Part shown: one piece after another, positions 32,363-40,712 of the stretch
How positions within the stretch are numbered: position 1 is the stretch's first letter
How the letters are laid out: every line of letters begins with the position of its first letter
Made by a program: the position numbers and the translations under genes
Assembly (NCBI GenBank): GCA_021847605.1
Contig: JAJZQN010000034.1
Coordinates: forward strand, 1-40,829
DNA: 40,829 bases
Reading direction: 5' to 3'
Source of the DNA: Pseudomonadota bacterium
Lineage (GTDB): Bacteria; Pseudomonadota; Alphaproteobacteria; Sphingomonadales; Sphingomonadaceae
The notes under the pieces: generated by a model
Seen by the model: only the letters and a program-made list of their open reading frames with translations
The model's database searches: none
What the model was told of the DNA's origin: nothing

Positions 32363-32632
32363 TCAGTTCCTCCGGTCGAAGTCGTAATCGTCCGGCTCCT
32401 GGGCCGGGCGCTGCGGGCGGAAATCGGGGTTGTCGGCGGCGACGATCCGTTCGACCGTCTGAAGCCTGTCTTCCAGCCGACGGGCGAGAAGGTGGAGTTC
32501 GTCCAGCAGCTTCTCATCCTCGTCGGTGATCTTGGGCGCCTGTTTCCACTTGGTGACATAGTGGAAGATCAGCCAGGGCATGCCGATGAACAGCATGCCG
32601 CAGACCATGATGGGGACCAGCACATCTTCCAT
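32363..32632 (-). CDS. pspB: Phage-shock protein B
   Basis: An 89-residue protein with the PspB layout: an N-terminal membrane helix (VPIMVCGMLFIGMPWLIFHYVTKW) and a cytosolic coiled coil (DEKLLDELHLLARRLEDRLQTVERIVAADNPDF). It acts with PspC as the membrane sensor of the phage-shock response. It starts 4 nt after pspA ends, with AAGGGAG as ribosome site. The coiled-coil motif is the template for the four extra small proteins further along the operon. Confidence 0.9.
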   Translation of the reverse strand: MEDVLVPIMVCGMLFIGMPWLIFHYVTKWKQAPKITDEDEKLLDELHLLARRLEDRLQTVERIVAADNPDFRPQRPAQEPDDYDFDRRN

Positions 32633-32636
32633 GGGA

Positions 32637-33305
32637 TCACACTCCCTTATTCATGCTGGCCTTGAGCGCGGCGAGGTCGGCATCCACCTTGTCGGCGGAC
32701 TTGAGTTCCGCGATTTCCTCTTCCAGCGTCTTGGGCTGCTGGCCCAGACCCATCGCATCGGCGCGGCCTTCGGCGATGTCCACCCGGCGTTCGAGCATGT
32801 CGAAACGGGCAAAGGCGTCGTTGACCTTCTCACCGGCATAGGCTTCGCGAACGCGCAGGCGGTTTTCAGCGCTCTGCATGCGCGTGACCAGGCTGTTCTG
32901 GCGAGCGCGGGCTTCACGCAGCTTTGCCTGCAACTTGGCGATGTCTTCCTCGGAAGCCTTGAGCGCCTCATCCAGCGTCTCAATCTCATGGCTGAGCTGT
33001 TCCGCCATGTCAGCCGCCTTCTGACGTTCGACCAGCGCCGCCTTGGCCAGATCTTCGCGATCCTTGGACAGGGCCAGTTGTGCCTTTTCGGTCCAGCCTT
33101 CCTGAAGCGCGTTCAGCTTGGCGATGTGGCGACGCATTTCCTTTTGATCGGCGATGGTGCGAGCGGCCGACGCGCGGACCTCGACCAGCGTTTCCTCCAT
33201 TTCGAGGATGATCATGCGGATCATCTTCGCCGGATCTTCCGCCTTGTCGAGCAGGTCGGTCACATTGGCGGCAATGATGTCGCGGGTGCGGGAGAAGATA
33301 CCCAT
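32637..33305 (-). CDS. pspA: Phage-shock protein A (ESCRT-III-like membrane effector)
   Basis: A 222-residue, almost wholly coiled-coil protein of the PspA/IM30 family, starting MGIFSRTRDIIAANVTDLLDKAEDP with the conserved amphipathic N-terminus and the E-D-P-x-K-M-I-R-M-I motif. PspA binds and inhibits PspF in unstressed cells and polymerises on damaged membrane under stress. It has an AGGAG ribosome site and lies 87 nt after the 57-aa gene, with a very stable hairpin in the gap. pspB and pspC follow closely. Confidence 0.95.
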   Translation of the reverse strand: MGIFSRTRDIIAANVTDLLDKAEDPAKMIRMIILEMEETLVEVRASAARTIADQKEMRRHIAKLNALQEGWTEKAQLALSKDREDLAKAALVERQKAADMAEQLSHEIETLDEALKASEEDIAKLQAKLREARARQNSLVTRMQSAENRLRVREAYAGEKVNDAFARFDMLERRVDIAEGRADAMGLGQQPKTLEEEIAELKSADKVDADLAALKASMNKGV

Positions 33306-33340
33306 TTTAACGTCACTCCTGATCGTAACTTTGTTTATGT

Positions 33341-33378
33341 GGCCGGGGCGGGCGAGAGGGGGCAGTCCCGCCCCGGCC
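33341..33378 (-). promoter_or_regulatory. Very stable intercistronic hairpin between orf57 and pspA
   Basis: GGCCGGGGCGGG (33341-33352) and CCCGCCCCGGCC (33367-33378) form a perfect 12-bp GC-only stem with a 14-nt loop. No U-tract follows in the direction of transcription. It could partly terminate, protect the 3' end of the orf57 message, or set the ratio of orf57 to pspA. Confidence 0.65.
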
Positions 33379-33392
33379 GGGCATTGCGATCC

Positions 33393-33566
33393 TTACGCCA
33401 GATAGCGCAGGGTCGCGGGGGTGTCGTGCATCGCGGGAACCGGGGTTTCGCTGGCGCGGGCCGGACCGACGGCCGAAAGGATCATCGTCGATCCGAACAG
33501 GACGGCGGCAATAGCGACCGACATCAGCTGACCGATTTCGCGAACATTGTTGTCGTTCTTTTCCAT
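33393..33566 (-). CDS. 57-residue exported or membrane protein, first gene of the psp operon
   Basis: The frame starts at the ATG at 33566 with GGAG 8 nt upstream. It encodes a polar N-terminus (MEKNDNNVREIGQL), a hydrophobic stretch (MSVAIAAVLFGSTMILSAVG), then PARASETPVPAMHDTPATLRYLA. It could be a single-pass membrane protein or, with cleavage after A-R-A, a tiny secreted peptide. I recognise no family. It is the first gene after the sigma-54-type promoter, ahead of pspA, so it is probably strongly induced by envelope stress; this is inferred from position. Confidence 0.68.
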   Translation of the reverse strand: MEKNDNNVREIGQLMSVAIAAVLFGSTMILSAVGPARASETPVPAMHDTPATLRYLA

Positions 33567-33631
33567 TGTCTTGCTCCGTAAACCTTGGCCTTCATGGGGT
33601 TCCGCATTTCGCTGCGGATTGCCCATAGCTT

Positions 33632-33647
33632 TGCAGACACCGTGCCA
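33632..33647 (-). promoter_or_regulatory. Sigma-54 (RpoN) promoter of the psp operon
   Basis: On the minus strand the sequence reads TGGCACGGTGTCTGCA, matching the -24/-12 consensus TGGCAC-N5-TTGCA except for C at the first T of the -12 box, with exact GG-GC spacing. It points to orf57-pspABC, predicts a start near 33621, and lies beside the gene for the cognate activator PspF. A small hairpin (TCCGCA / TGCGGA, 33601-33618) would form at the very 5' end of the transcript. Confidence 0.8.
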
Positions 33648-33654
33648 ATTTGAA

Positions 33655-33678
33655 GAAATGGCTGATTTTCGCCATTTC
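33655..33678. promoter_or_regulatory. Candidate PspF-binding palindrome
   Basis: GAAATGGC (33655-33662) and GCCATTTC (33671-33678) form a perfect 8-bp inverted repeat with an 8-nt spacer between the sigma-54 promoter and pspF. It may be the PspF upstream activating site and also let PspF control itself. It is closer to the -24 box than usual for enhancer sites, so this is tentative. Confidence 0.5.
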
Positions 33679-33749
33679 CTGCGTTGCGACCAAGGATGTG
33701 TCAAGATTATCATTGCCAATGAGTGGGAAATTTCACCATAAGTTGGGCT

Positions 33750-34778
33750 ATGGAGAAAAACACCCAGTTCGTCGGTCAGTCGCTGGCCTTTCTCGACGCG
33801 GTCGAACAGGCCGGGCGCGCGGCCGAACTCAACCGGCCGATCCTGGTGATCGGCGAGCGGGGGACGGGCAAGGAACTGATCGCAGAGCGCCTGCACCATC
33901 TGTCGCCGCGCTGGGGCGAACCGCTGATCGTCATGAACTGCGCCGCCCTGCCCGAAACGCTGATCGAGGCGGAACTGTTCGGCCACGAACAGGGCGCTTT
34001 TACCGGCGCGACCAAGGCGCGCGTCGGCCGGTTCGAGGAAGCGGACGGCGGCACCCTGTTTCTGGACGAACTGGGCACATTGTCGATGGCCGCGCAGGAA
34101 AGGCTGCTGCGCGTCATTGAATATGGCGAGGTAACGCGGATCGGCGCATCGCGCCCGGTCCGGGTCGATGTCCGTATCGTCGCCGCCACCAATGAGGATT
34201 TGCCGGCCGCGGCCGACGCCGGGCGGTTTCGGCCCGACCTGCTGGACAGACTGAGTTTCGAGGTCATCACCCTGCCCCCGCTGCGCGCGCGCGAGGGCGA
34301 CATCGCGGTGCTGGCCGACCATTTCGGGCGGCGCATGGGAGCAGAGCTGAACTGGCCGCAATGGCCGGGTTTTTCGGCGGCGTGCGCCGCTGAACTGGAA
34401 GGCTATGGCTGGCCCGGCAATGTGCGCGAATTGCGCAATGTCGTGGAACGGGCGGTCTATCGCTGGGACGACCCGGCCCGGCCGATCAGCCGGATCACGC
34501 TCGACCCATTTGCGTCACCATGGAAACCCCGGCCGATGATGCCCAGGCCATCGGACAATGGCGCCGCGCCGTCAGTCGCCGAGACCATGCCTCAACAGGC
34601 TCCGGCGTTCGAGGAAATAAGCGATCTGCGCGCGGCGGTGGACGCCCATGAAGCGGCGATCATTCGCGCCGCACTGGACCGGTTCCGCTATAATCAGCGC
34701 GCCACGGCCAAGGGACTGGGCCTGACCTATGACCAGTTGCGCCATTGCATGAAGAAACATGGACTGAGCGCCAATTGA
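33750..34778 (+). CDS. pspF: Psp operon transcriptional activator PspF (sigma-54 AAA+ activator)
   Basis: A 342-residue bacterial enhancer-binding protein without an N-terminal receiver domain, as in PspF. It has Walker A GERGTGKE at about 35-42, the sigma-54 contact loop GAFTGAT at 82-88, Walker B GTLFLDELG near 101-109, a sensor region (VRIVAATNEDL), the arginine-finger region (FRPDLLDRLSF) and a C-terminal Fis-type helix-turn-helix (NQRATAKGLGLTYDQLRHCMKKHGL). A proline-rich linker of about 45 residues separates the ATPase and DNA-binding parts. The ATG at 33750 is preferred over one at 33723. It is divergent from the operon it should activate. Confidence 0.94.
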   Translation: MEKNTQFVGQSLAFLDAVEQAGRAAELNRPILVIGERGTGKELIAERLHHLSPRWGEPLIVMNCAALPETLIEAELFGHEQGAFTGATKARVGRFEEADGGTLFLDELGTLSMAAQERLLRVIEYGEVTRIGASRPVRVDVRIVAATNEDLPAAADAGRFRPDLLDRLSFEVITLPPLRAREGDIAVLADHFGRRMGAELNWPQWPGFSAACAAELEGYGWPGNVRELRNVVERAVYRWDDPARPISRITLDPFASPWKPRPMMPRPSDNGAAPSVAETMPQQAPAFEEISDLRAAVDAHEAAIIRAALDRFRYNQRATAKGLGLTYDQLRHCMKKHGLSAN

Positions 34779-34788
34779 TGGCGAGATC

Positions 34789-34814
34789 GGCGATCCGGCC
34801 GAAACCGGATCGCC
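34789..34814. terminator. Hairpin between convergent pspF and hydroxyacyl-CoA dehydrogenase genes
   Basis: GGCGATCCGG (34789-34798) pairs perfectly with CCGGATCGCC (34805-34814) around CCGAAA. It lies 11 nt from each stop codon and so probably serves both genes. No U-tract is present, so termination strength is uncertain. Confidence 0.6.
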
Positions 34815-34824
34815 TGAACGCACA

Positions 34825-35703
34825 TCAGCGGGTCGCAACCGGCTCCGGTCCCGAATAATCGTAGAAGCCCCGGCCCGTCTTGCGGCCATACCAGCCCGCT
34901 TCGACATATTTGACCAACAGCGGCGCCGGGCGATATTTGGGATCGCCCGTGGTGTCCTGCAAAATCTTGGTAATTTCCAGAACCGTGTCGAGACCGACGA
35001 AATCGGCCAGCGTCAGCGGACCCATGGGATGGTTGAGACCCAGCTTGATGCCGGTATCGATGTCGACCACGCTACCCACGCCCTCACCCAAAGCGAAGAT
35101 CGCCTCATTAATCATGGGGAGTAGGATGCGGTTGACGATGAAACCCGGCGAATCAAAGGCATGGACGACCTGCTTGTCCAGCGTTTGGGCAAAAGCCTCC
35201 ATGGCAGAGACGGTTTCGGGCGTGGTCGCAAGGCCACGGATCAGTTCGACAAGGCCCATCACCGGGACCGGATTGAAGAAATGCACGCCGACGAAACGGC
35301 CGGCGTCAGGCGCGACCTGCGCCAGACGGGTGATGGGAATGGACGAGGTATTGGTCGCCAATATGGCGTCGTCGGTCAGCAACGGACCGACCTTGCTGAA
35401 AATATTGCGCTTGATCTCTTCGCGCTCGGTCGCCGCCTCGATCACCAGTTGCGCCTTGGCAAGCGGGGCGATGTCGCCAGCAGGCGTGATGCGCGCGAGG
35501 GCCGCATCGGCATCCGCCTGCGTAATCTTTTCCTTTTCCACCGCCCGGTTGAGCAGTTTGGCGATGCCGGCCAGCCCCTTTTCCGCGCGGGGCAGGTCTA
35601 TGTCCGACAGGATGACATCATAGCCGGCCTGCGCCGCGACCTGCGCAATGCCCGCGCCCATCTGGCCAGCGCCGATCACGCCAACGGTTCGAATGTCGAT
35701 CAT
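34825..35703 (-). CDS. hbd: 3-hydroxybutyryl-CoA (3-hydroxyacyl-CoA) dehydrogenase
   Basis: NAD(P)-dependent oxidation/reduction of 3-hydroxyacyl-CoA to 3-ketoacyl-CoA in short-chain fatty acid metabolism. The 292-residue protein is the stand-alone form: Rossmann motif [13 protein letters not shown] at about 8-20, the catalytic His in [12 protein letters not shown], the Glu-Asn region (FVVNR-like [14 protein letters not shown]) and the C-terminal domain ending [11 protein letters not shown]. The ATG at 35703 has GGAGG about 9 nt upstream. No other beta-oxidation genes adjoin it; the acyl-CoA ligase at 17478 is far away. Confidence 0.93.
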   Translation of the reverse strand: MIDIRTVGVIGAGQMGAGIAQVAAQAGYDVILSDIDLPRAEKGLAGIAKLLNRAVEKEKITQADADAALARITPAGDIAPLAKAQLVIEAATEREEIKRNIFSKVGPLLTDDAILATNTSSIPITRLAQVAPDAGRFVGVHFFNPVPVMGLVELIRGLATTPETVSAMEAFAQTLDKQVVHAFDSPGFIVNRILLPMINEAIFALGEGVGSVVDIDTGIKLGLNHPMGPLTLADFVGLDTVLEITKILQDTTGDPKYRPAPLLVKYVEAGWYGRKTGRGFYDYSGPEPVATR

Positions 35704-35874
35704 CCGTTTCAATCCTCCACCTTTGTTTCCCGGCATCCCTAGCGCGCCATCCGCGCCCCGGCCAGCGTTCATGACGCCCCATCGGCATGAAAGGTGCGAT
35801 GCGCGCCACGATATGGTTTCGCATCCGGCATTTCCGGCTTTGCGCGCGCGCCCGCCATGGTTAAAAGGCCGCGC

Positions 35875-36345
35875 ATGTCCGTTTCTGATACCATGATTGC
35901 GCCGGCAACCGGACGTTTCATCGCCGCCGTGCATCATTTCCCGCTGCGTATCTATTTCGAGGACACCGACCTGTCGGGCCTCGTCTATCATGCCAATTAT
36001 CTGCGCTATATGGAGCGCGCACGGTCGGACATGCTGCGCGTGGCGGGGATCGATCAGCGGGCCGCGCAGGAAAACGCAACCGGCGTGTATGCCGTCACCG
36101 ATATTCAGATCCGCTACCGCCGCCCGGCCCGGCTGGACGACGACCTGATGGTCGTCAGCCGGGTGACTGGCGTTGGTGCTGCAACCTGTGCCATTCAGCA
36201 GTCAGTCATGCGCGGCGCGGAACAGTTGACCGATGCCAGTGTTTCCGTCGCCTGGCTGACACCGCAGGGCCGCCCGCAACGGCAGCCCAAAGCCTGGACC
36301 GATATTTTCAGCCGCCTGATGCAAGGGGAAGACATCCACCCATGA
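35875..36345 (+). CDS. ybgC: YbgC-type acyl-CoA thioesterase, first gene of the tol-pal cluster
   Basis: A 156-residue hot-dog-fold thioesterase with the active-site segment [30 protein letters not shown], where the Asp in D-T-D-x-x-G-x-V-Y-H is catalytic. YbgC hydrolyses acyl-CoA or acyl-ACP and is usually co-encoded with tol-pal, suggesting a link to phospholipid handling in the envelope. The ATG at 35875 has AAAAGG 6 nt upstream. Its stop overlaps the tolQ start (ATGA). Confidence 0.93.
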   Translation: MSVSDTMIAPATGRFIAAVHHFPLRIYFEDTDLSGLVYHANYLRYMERARSDMLRVAGIDQRAAQENATGVYAVTDIQIRYRRPARLDDDLMVVSRVTGVGAATCAIQQSVMRGAEQLTDASVSVAWLTPQGRPQRQPKAWTDIFSRLMQGEDIHP

Positions 36346-37048
36346 ACCTGAACCTGCCCGCCATCGGCGCCGCGACCGACGCCGCCACTATTTCGCCGCT
36401 GGCGCTGTTCATACAGGCGGATATCGTCGTGAAGGGCGTGATGCTCGGCCTGTTGCTGGCCAGCATCTGGACCTGGGCGATCATCATCGGCTTCTCTTTC
36501 TCCCTGCGCAAGGCCAGCAAGGAAAGCCGCAAATTCGAAGAGGATTTCTGGAAAGCGGAAGATATCGACCGCTTTTACGAGAGCCGTGGCAAGGCGGAAT
36601 TTCCCGCCGCCAAGGTGATGGCCGCCGGCGTCACCGAATGGCGCCGGTCGACCGCGCAGAAGGTGATCGACCGCGACGGTACGCGCGATCGCCTGTCCAC
36701 ATCCATGTCGAGCAGCATCGCGTCGGAAATCGACCGCCTGTCCGACCGGTTGAACGTGCTGGCTACGGTCGGATCGGTCGCCCCCTTCGTCGGCCTGTTC
36801 GGCACGGTATGGGGCATCATGCGCGCCTTTACCGGCATCGCCGCCGCGCAGAATAGCAGCCTTGCCGTCGTGGCGCCGGGCATTGCCGAAGCGCTGTTCG
36901 CCACCGCGATTGGCCTGTTCGCCGCTATCCCAGCGGTGATCGCCTACAATCGGTTCAGCCATGGCATCAACCGGCTGGAAGCCCGGCTGACGCGCTTTGC
37001 CGACGGTTTCTATGCGACGCTCAGCCGTGAGTTGGAGGCCCAACGCTA

Positions 37049-37049
<1 letters not shown>
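36342..37049 (+). CDS. tolQ: TolQ inner-membrane proton-channel subunit
   Basis: A 235-residue ExbB/TolQ-family protein with three membrane helices: one near the N-terminus (IVVKGVMLGLLLASIWTWAIIIGF) and two after the cytoplasmic loop (VLATVGSVAPFVGLFGTVWGIM and PGIAEALFATAIGLFAAIPAVIAY). With TolR it uses the proton gradient to energise TolA for outer-membrane constriction at division. The start overlaps ybgC by 4 bp and the stop overlaps tolR by 1 bp, so the genes are translationally coupled. Confidence 0.96.
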
Positions 37050-37501
<452 letters not shown>

Positions 37502-37515
37502 GGGCCATAGGCAAC

Positions 37516-38487
37516 ATGGCCATGGAACGCGCGGAAAAGATTGGTTTAGGCGTCGCGACGGCAGCCCATGTGCTGCTGTTCGGGCTGCTGTCGGCCGGTT
37601 TCCTGTCGACACCCAATCCGCTGAAACTGAATTCGCCGCCGATGGACATCAACCTGGTGGATGAAGTGGCGCTGAAATCGGCCGCGCCGCAGATTTCGAC
37701 CCAGCCGCCTCCGCCCAGCGTCGCGCCGGACAAGGGACCGACCGAGGATGCAAAGCCCGCGCCGGAACCCGAGCCGCAGCCCGAACCAGCGCCCGCCCCT
37801 GCCAAAGCGCAGCCGCGCCCCACGCCGCCTCCGCCAAAGCCGGTGAAGGAAAGCCCGCCCAAACCGCAGGAAAAGCCCGCTCCGGCCAAGAAGGAAGTCG
37901 CCAAGACTCATGCCAAGCCGAAGCCGGCGCCGGAAAAACCCGCGCCCAAGGCGAAGGCTGCGCCTGAAAAGCCCAAGGCCGCCGCTGCCCCTGCCAAGAC
38001 CAGCAAGTCGACCGAAAAGCCCAAGTCGGCAACGACGGCCCGTGCATCGGGTCAGGGCAAGGCGGACAAGCCCAAAGGATCGTTGCTGGGCAAGGATTTC
38101 CTGAAAGGCATCGACACCAGCGCCGACGCACCGCGCAAGGTCGCGCCGCCGCCCGCCGCCACCATGGGCGCCGCGCAAAAGGCGGCGCTGGACCGGGTTA
38201 TCAGCGAGCAGATTTATCCGCATCTGCGCCTGCCCTCCGGCGCCGATGTCGAACAGTTGATCGCCATATTGGACGTCAAGCTCGATCAGAATGGCCGCGT
38301 CGTCGGCCGGCCATCGGTCATCGACGTGCAGGGCGAAACCGCCAGCAATCGACCGCAGGTTTCGGTGTACAAGGAACGGGCGATCCAGGCCGTGATGGCC
38401 GCGTCGCCATTCCGCAACCTGCCCGACGAATATTATGAGCAGTGGAAATGGCTCAAATTACGAGTGGATGCGAGGAAAGCACGATGA
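37516..38487 (+). CDS. tolA: TolA-like envelope-spanning protein
   Basis: A 323-residue protein with an N-terminal membrane helix (LGVATAAHVLLFGLLSAGFL), then a long Pro/Ala/Lys-rich region (about residues 65-200, full of PAPAK, EKPA and PEKP patterns) that spans the periplasm. A C-terminal globular TonB/TolA-like domain (AALDRVISEQIYPHLRLPSGADVEQL) contacts Pal and TolB. The low-complexity part is the least conserved. ATGs at 37516 and 37522 are both possible. Its stop overlaps the tolB start (ATGA). Confidence 0.9.
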   Translation: MAMERAEKIGLGVATAAHVLLFGLLSAGFLSTPNPLKLNSPPMDINLVDEVALKSAAPQISTQPPPPSVAPDKGPTEDAKPAPEPEPQPEPAPAPAKAQPRPTPPPPKPVKESPPKPQEKPAPAKKEVAKTHAKPKPAPEKPAPKAKAAPEKPKAAAAPAKTSKSTEKPKSATTARASGQGKADKPKGSLLGKDFLKGIDTSADAPRKVAPPPAATMGAAQKAALDRVISEQIYPHLRLPSGADVEQLIAILDVKLDQNGRVVGRPSVIDVQGETASNRPQVSVYKERAIQAVMAASPFRNLPDEYYEQWKWLKLRVDARKAR

Positions 38488-39818
38488 CCAAGACACTCCT
38501 TCGCCGCCTGTCGATGGCGGCCGGCATGGTTGCCGCCGCGCTGGCCGCCCCCGCCATGGCCCAATTGTCGGTCGACGTGACCGGTGACATCGACAGCAAT
38601 CTCAAGATCGCCGTCCCGTCCCTGCCCGCACAGGCAGAGGTTTCCACCCCGGCCGGCTCTTCCAGCGATCTGGGTCGCAAGATCGCCGAAGTCATCGCGT
38701 CCGACCTGAAAGGGTCCGGCCTGTTCGATCCATCCGGTCCCGGCGGATTGCCGCCTGTCGCCTTTTCCGAAGTGACCTTCCCCCAGTTCGACAAATGGGG
38801 CGCCTATCAGGCATTGGTGCAGGGGTTCGTGCGGACCACCGGAGGCGAGGCCGACATCACGGTCGGATGTTACCTGTATGACGTCGCGCTGAAGCAGGAA
38901 TTGACGCGGCAGGGCTATGTCGTCGCGCCGCGCGACTGGCGCCGGGCCGCGCATAAATGCGCCGATGCCATCTATGCCCGCCTGTCAGGCGAAAGCCCCT
39001 TCTTCGACAGCCGTATCGCCTATATCGCCGAAAGCGGCCCCAAGGGGAATCGAGTCAAGCGGCTGGCCATCATGGATTCGGACGGCGCCAACCATCGCTT
39101 CATCACCAATGGTCAGTCGATTGCGCTGACGCCGCGCTTCTCACCCGATTACAAGTCGATCGTCTATGTGAGCTATCTGGGCAGTCGGGTTCGCATCTAC
39201 ATCTATGACATCGGCACGGGGCAACAGCGACTGGTGACGGAAAGCAACAATCCGACCTTTGCACCGCGCTGGTCGCCCGACGGCCGCAACATCCTGTTTT
39301 CGATGGCGGTGGCGGGCAATACCGACATTTATCGCATATCGACCAGGGGGGGGACGCCGGTTCGCCTGACGACATCGCCGGGCATCGATGTGGGCGGCAG
39401 CTATTCCCCCGATGGCAGCCAGATCGTGTTCGAAAGCGATCGATCGGGCGGGCAGCAGATTTACGTCATGAATGCCGACGGATCGAACCAGCGGCGGATC
39501 AGCCATGGCGGCGGCCGTTATGCGACGCCGGAATGGTCGCCGCGCGGCGACCTGATCGCGTTCACGAAAATGTCGGGCGACTTCAAGATCGCGGTGATGA
39601 CACCGAGCGGCGACAATGAGCGTATTCTGACCAATGGCTGGCAGGACGAGCAGCCGACATGGTCGCCCAATGGCCGCGTGCTGCAATATTTCCGCACCAG
39701 TCCGGGCCGTGAGGGTTCAAGCCAGGTGTGGCAGGTCGACCTGACCGGCGTGAACGAACGGCGCATTCCCACGCCGCTGAGCGGTTCGGACCCGGCCTGG
39801 GGACCGTTGCTGCCATAA
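38484..39818 (+). CDS. tolB: TolB periplasmic beta-propeller protein
   Basis: A 444-residue protein with a signal peptide (LSMAAGMVAAALAAPAMA, cleaved before QLSVDV), an N-terminal alpha/beta domain and a six-bladed propeller of WD40-like repeats. These have SPD/SPN signatures (FSPDYKSIVYVSYLG, WSPDGRNILFSM, YSPDGSQIVFESDRSG, WSPRGDLIAFTK, WSPNGRVLQYF). TolB links TolA to Pal. The start overlaps tolA by 4 bp and has GAGG 8 nt upstream. A 109-nt gap follows before pal. Confidence 0.97.
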   Translation: MTKTLLRRLSMAAGMVAAALAAPAMAQLSVDVTGDIDSNLKIAVPSLPAQAEVSTPAGSSSDLGRKIAEVIASDLKGSGLFDPSGPGGLPPVAFSEVTFPQFDKWGAYQALVQGFVRTTGGEADITVGCYLYDVALKQELTRQGYVVAPRDWRRAAHKCADAIYARLSGESPFFDSRIAYIAESGPKGNRVKRLAIMDSDGANHRFITNGQSIALTPRFSPDYKSIVYVSYLGSRVRIYIYDIGTGQQRLVTESNNPTFAPRWSPDGRNILFSMAVAGNTDIYRISTRGGTPVRLTTSPGIDVGGSYSPDGSQIVFESDRSGGQQIYVMNADGSNQRRISHGGGRYATPEWSPRGDLIAFTKMSGDFKIAVMTPSGDNERILTNGWQDEQPTWSPNGRVLQYFRTSPGREGSSQVWQVDLTGVNERRIPTPLSGSDPAWGPLLP

Positions 39819-39927
39819 TCCTTCGTTCAGGTCAGGGAACCTAATCGTCTTGACTACGTAACGATCTTCGCAAACCATGGTCCTGATCTTCTCGGATGGG
39901 CACATGCGGAATTATAGGAGACCTCAA

Positions 39928-40440
39928 ATGAAATTGTCCCGGCCTCTGCTGATGGCGACTGCCGTTCTGGCCCTTGCCGCCTGTTCGAAAAAGCCGCCGG
40001 CGGAATTGCCGCCAGCGCCGGGCGGTGAACCCACCGCGCCGTCGACCGGCTCCACCACGCCCACCGGCCCGGTCAAGGGCAGCCAGGAAGACTTCATGGC
40101 GTCGGTGTCGTCCGACCGCATCTTCTTTGCGCTCAACGAATATGACGTCGATGCACAGGATCAGGCGACGTTGCAGAGCCAGGCCGCCTGGTTGCAGCAA
40201 AACCCGTCGGTGCGCGTAACCGTCGAAGGCCATGCCGACGAGCGCGGCACCCGCGACTATAATATCGCGCTGGGCGAACGTCGCGCCAATGCCGCGAAAA
40301 ATTATCTCGCCTCGCTGGGTATCGATCCCAGCCGGATCACGACGGTCAGCTATGGCAAGGAACGCCCGGCTGCACTGGGGTCGGACGAGGCCGCATGGGC
40401 GCAGAATCGCCGCGCCGTGACCGTCACCATCCAATATTGA
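39928..40440 (+). CDS. pal: Peptidoglycan-associated lipoprotein Pal
   Basis: A 170-residue outer-membrane lipoprotein: signal peptide with lipobox LAAC (MKLSRPLLMATAVLALAAC), a Pro/Thr/Gly-rich linker and an OmpA-like peptidoglycan-binding domain. The diaminopimelate-binding residues lie in VEGHADERGTRDYNIALGERRANAAKNYL. Pal tethers outer membrane to cell wall and is moved by TolQRA-TolB during division. The ATG at 39928 has GGAG 7 nt upstream; an in-frame ATG at 39877 would spoil the signal. A TTGACT at 39850 in the gap lacks a convincing -10, so a private promoter is unproven. Confidence 0.97.
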   Translation: MKLSRPLLMATAVLALAACSKKPPAELPPAPGGEPTAPSTGSTTPTGPVKGSQEDFMASVSSDRIFFALNEYDVDAQDQATLQSQAAWLQQNPSVRVTVEGHADERGTRDYNIALGERRANAAKNYLASLGIDPSRITTVSYGKERPAALGSDEAAWAQNRRAVTVTIQY

Positions 40441-40480
40441 AATCGCCAATATTGTAGCCGGCCGGGTCGCACCGACCAAG

Positions 40481-40513
40481 AAGCTCGCCGATGATGCATC
40501 GGCGAGCTTTTTT
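40481..40513 (+). terminator. Intrinsic terminator after pal
   Basis: AAGCTCGCCGAT (40481-40492) pairs perfectly over 12 bp with ATCGGCGAGCTT (40498-40509) around GATGC, followed by a T run to 40513. It ends the ybgC-tolQRAB-pal cluster. Confidence 0.93.
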
Positions 40514-40558
40514 ACGCATGATGCGCCGCTCCCACCTCGGCAATAAGACGCACGTCGA

Positions 40559-40581
40559 GAGGCTGCTCATTGAGCAGCCTC
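40559..40581. repeat. Near-perfect 23-nt palindrome downstream of the pal terminator
   Basis: GAGGCTGCTCA (40559-40569) and TGAGCAGCCTC (40571-40581) flank a single T. As RNA it would be a 10-bp stem with a 3-nt loop; as DNA it could bind a dimeric protein. No gene adjoins it and no U-tract follows. Confidence 0.6.
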
Positions 40582-40594
40582 CGCGCATTTCCAA

Positions 40595-40712
40595 CCATGT
40601 CAGAAAATGGTGCCCAGAAGAGGAGCGAGCCGGAACGAGGGGTTCGAGTCCTCCGACATGGCTGGGTTTTCCCCTGTGTTTTCAGTGTTCATCGGTTCGA
40701 GTCCCAGAAGAG
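40595..40712 (+). other. tRNA-like fragments (T-arm motifs and acceptor-like stem), not a complete tRNA
   Basis: CCATGTC (40595-40601) pairs with GACATGG (40655-40661), and between them lies a T-arm-like segment with GGTTCGAGTCC (40641-40651). A second GGTTCGAGTCC lies at 40694-40704, and CCCAGAAGAG occurs twice (40613-40622 and 40703-40712). On the minus strand 40609-40623 reads like a tRNA 3' end with CCA. D-arm and anticodon arms cannot be folded, so no functional tRNA is called. Remnants of a tRNA gene shuffled by integration are possible. Confidence 0.4.

Noticed and set aside
39850..39880. Private pal promoter (TTGACT at 39850)
   Set aside because: No acceptable -10 box occurs at 16-18 bp spacing; pal may be transcribed from upstream.
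40595..40661. Complete tRNA gene
   Set aside because: Acceptor-like and T-arm pairing exist, but the span is only 67 nt and no D-arm or anticodon arm can be folded.
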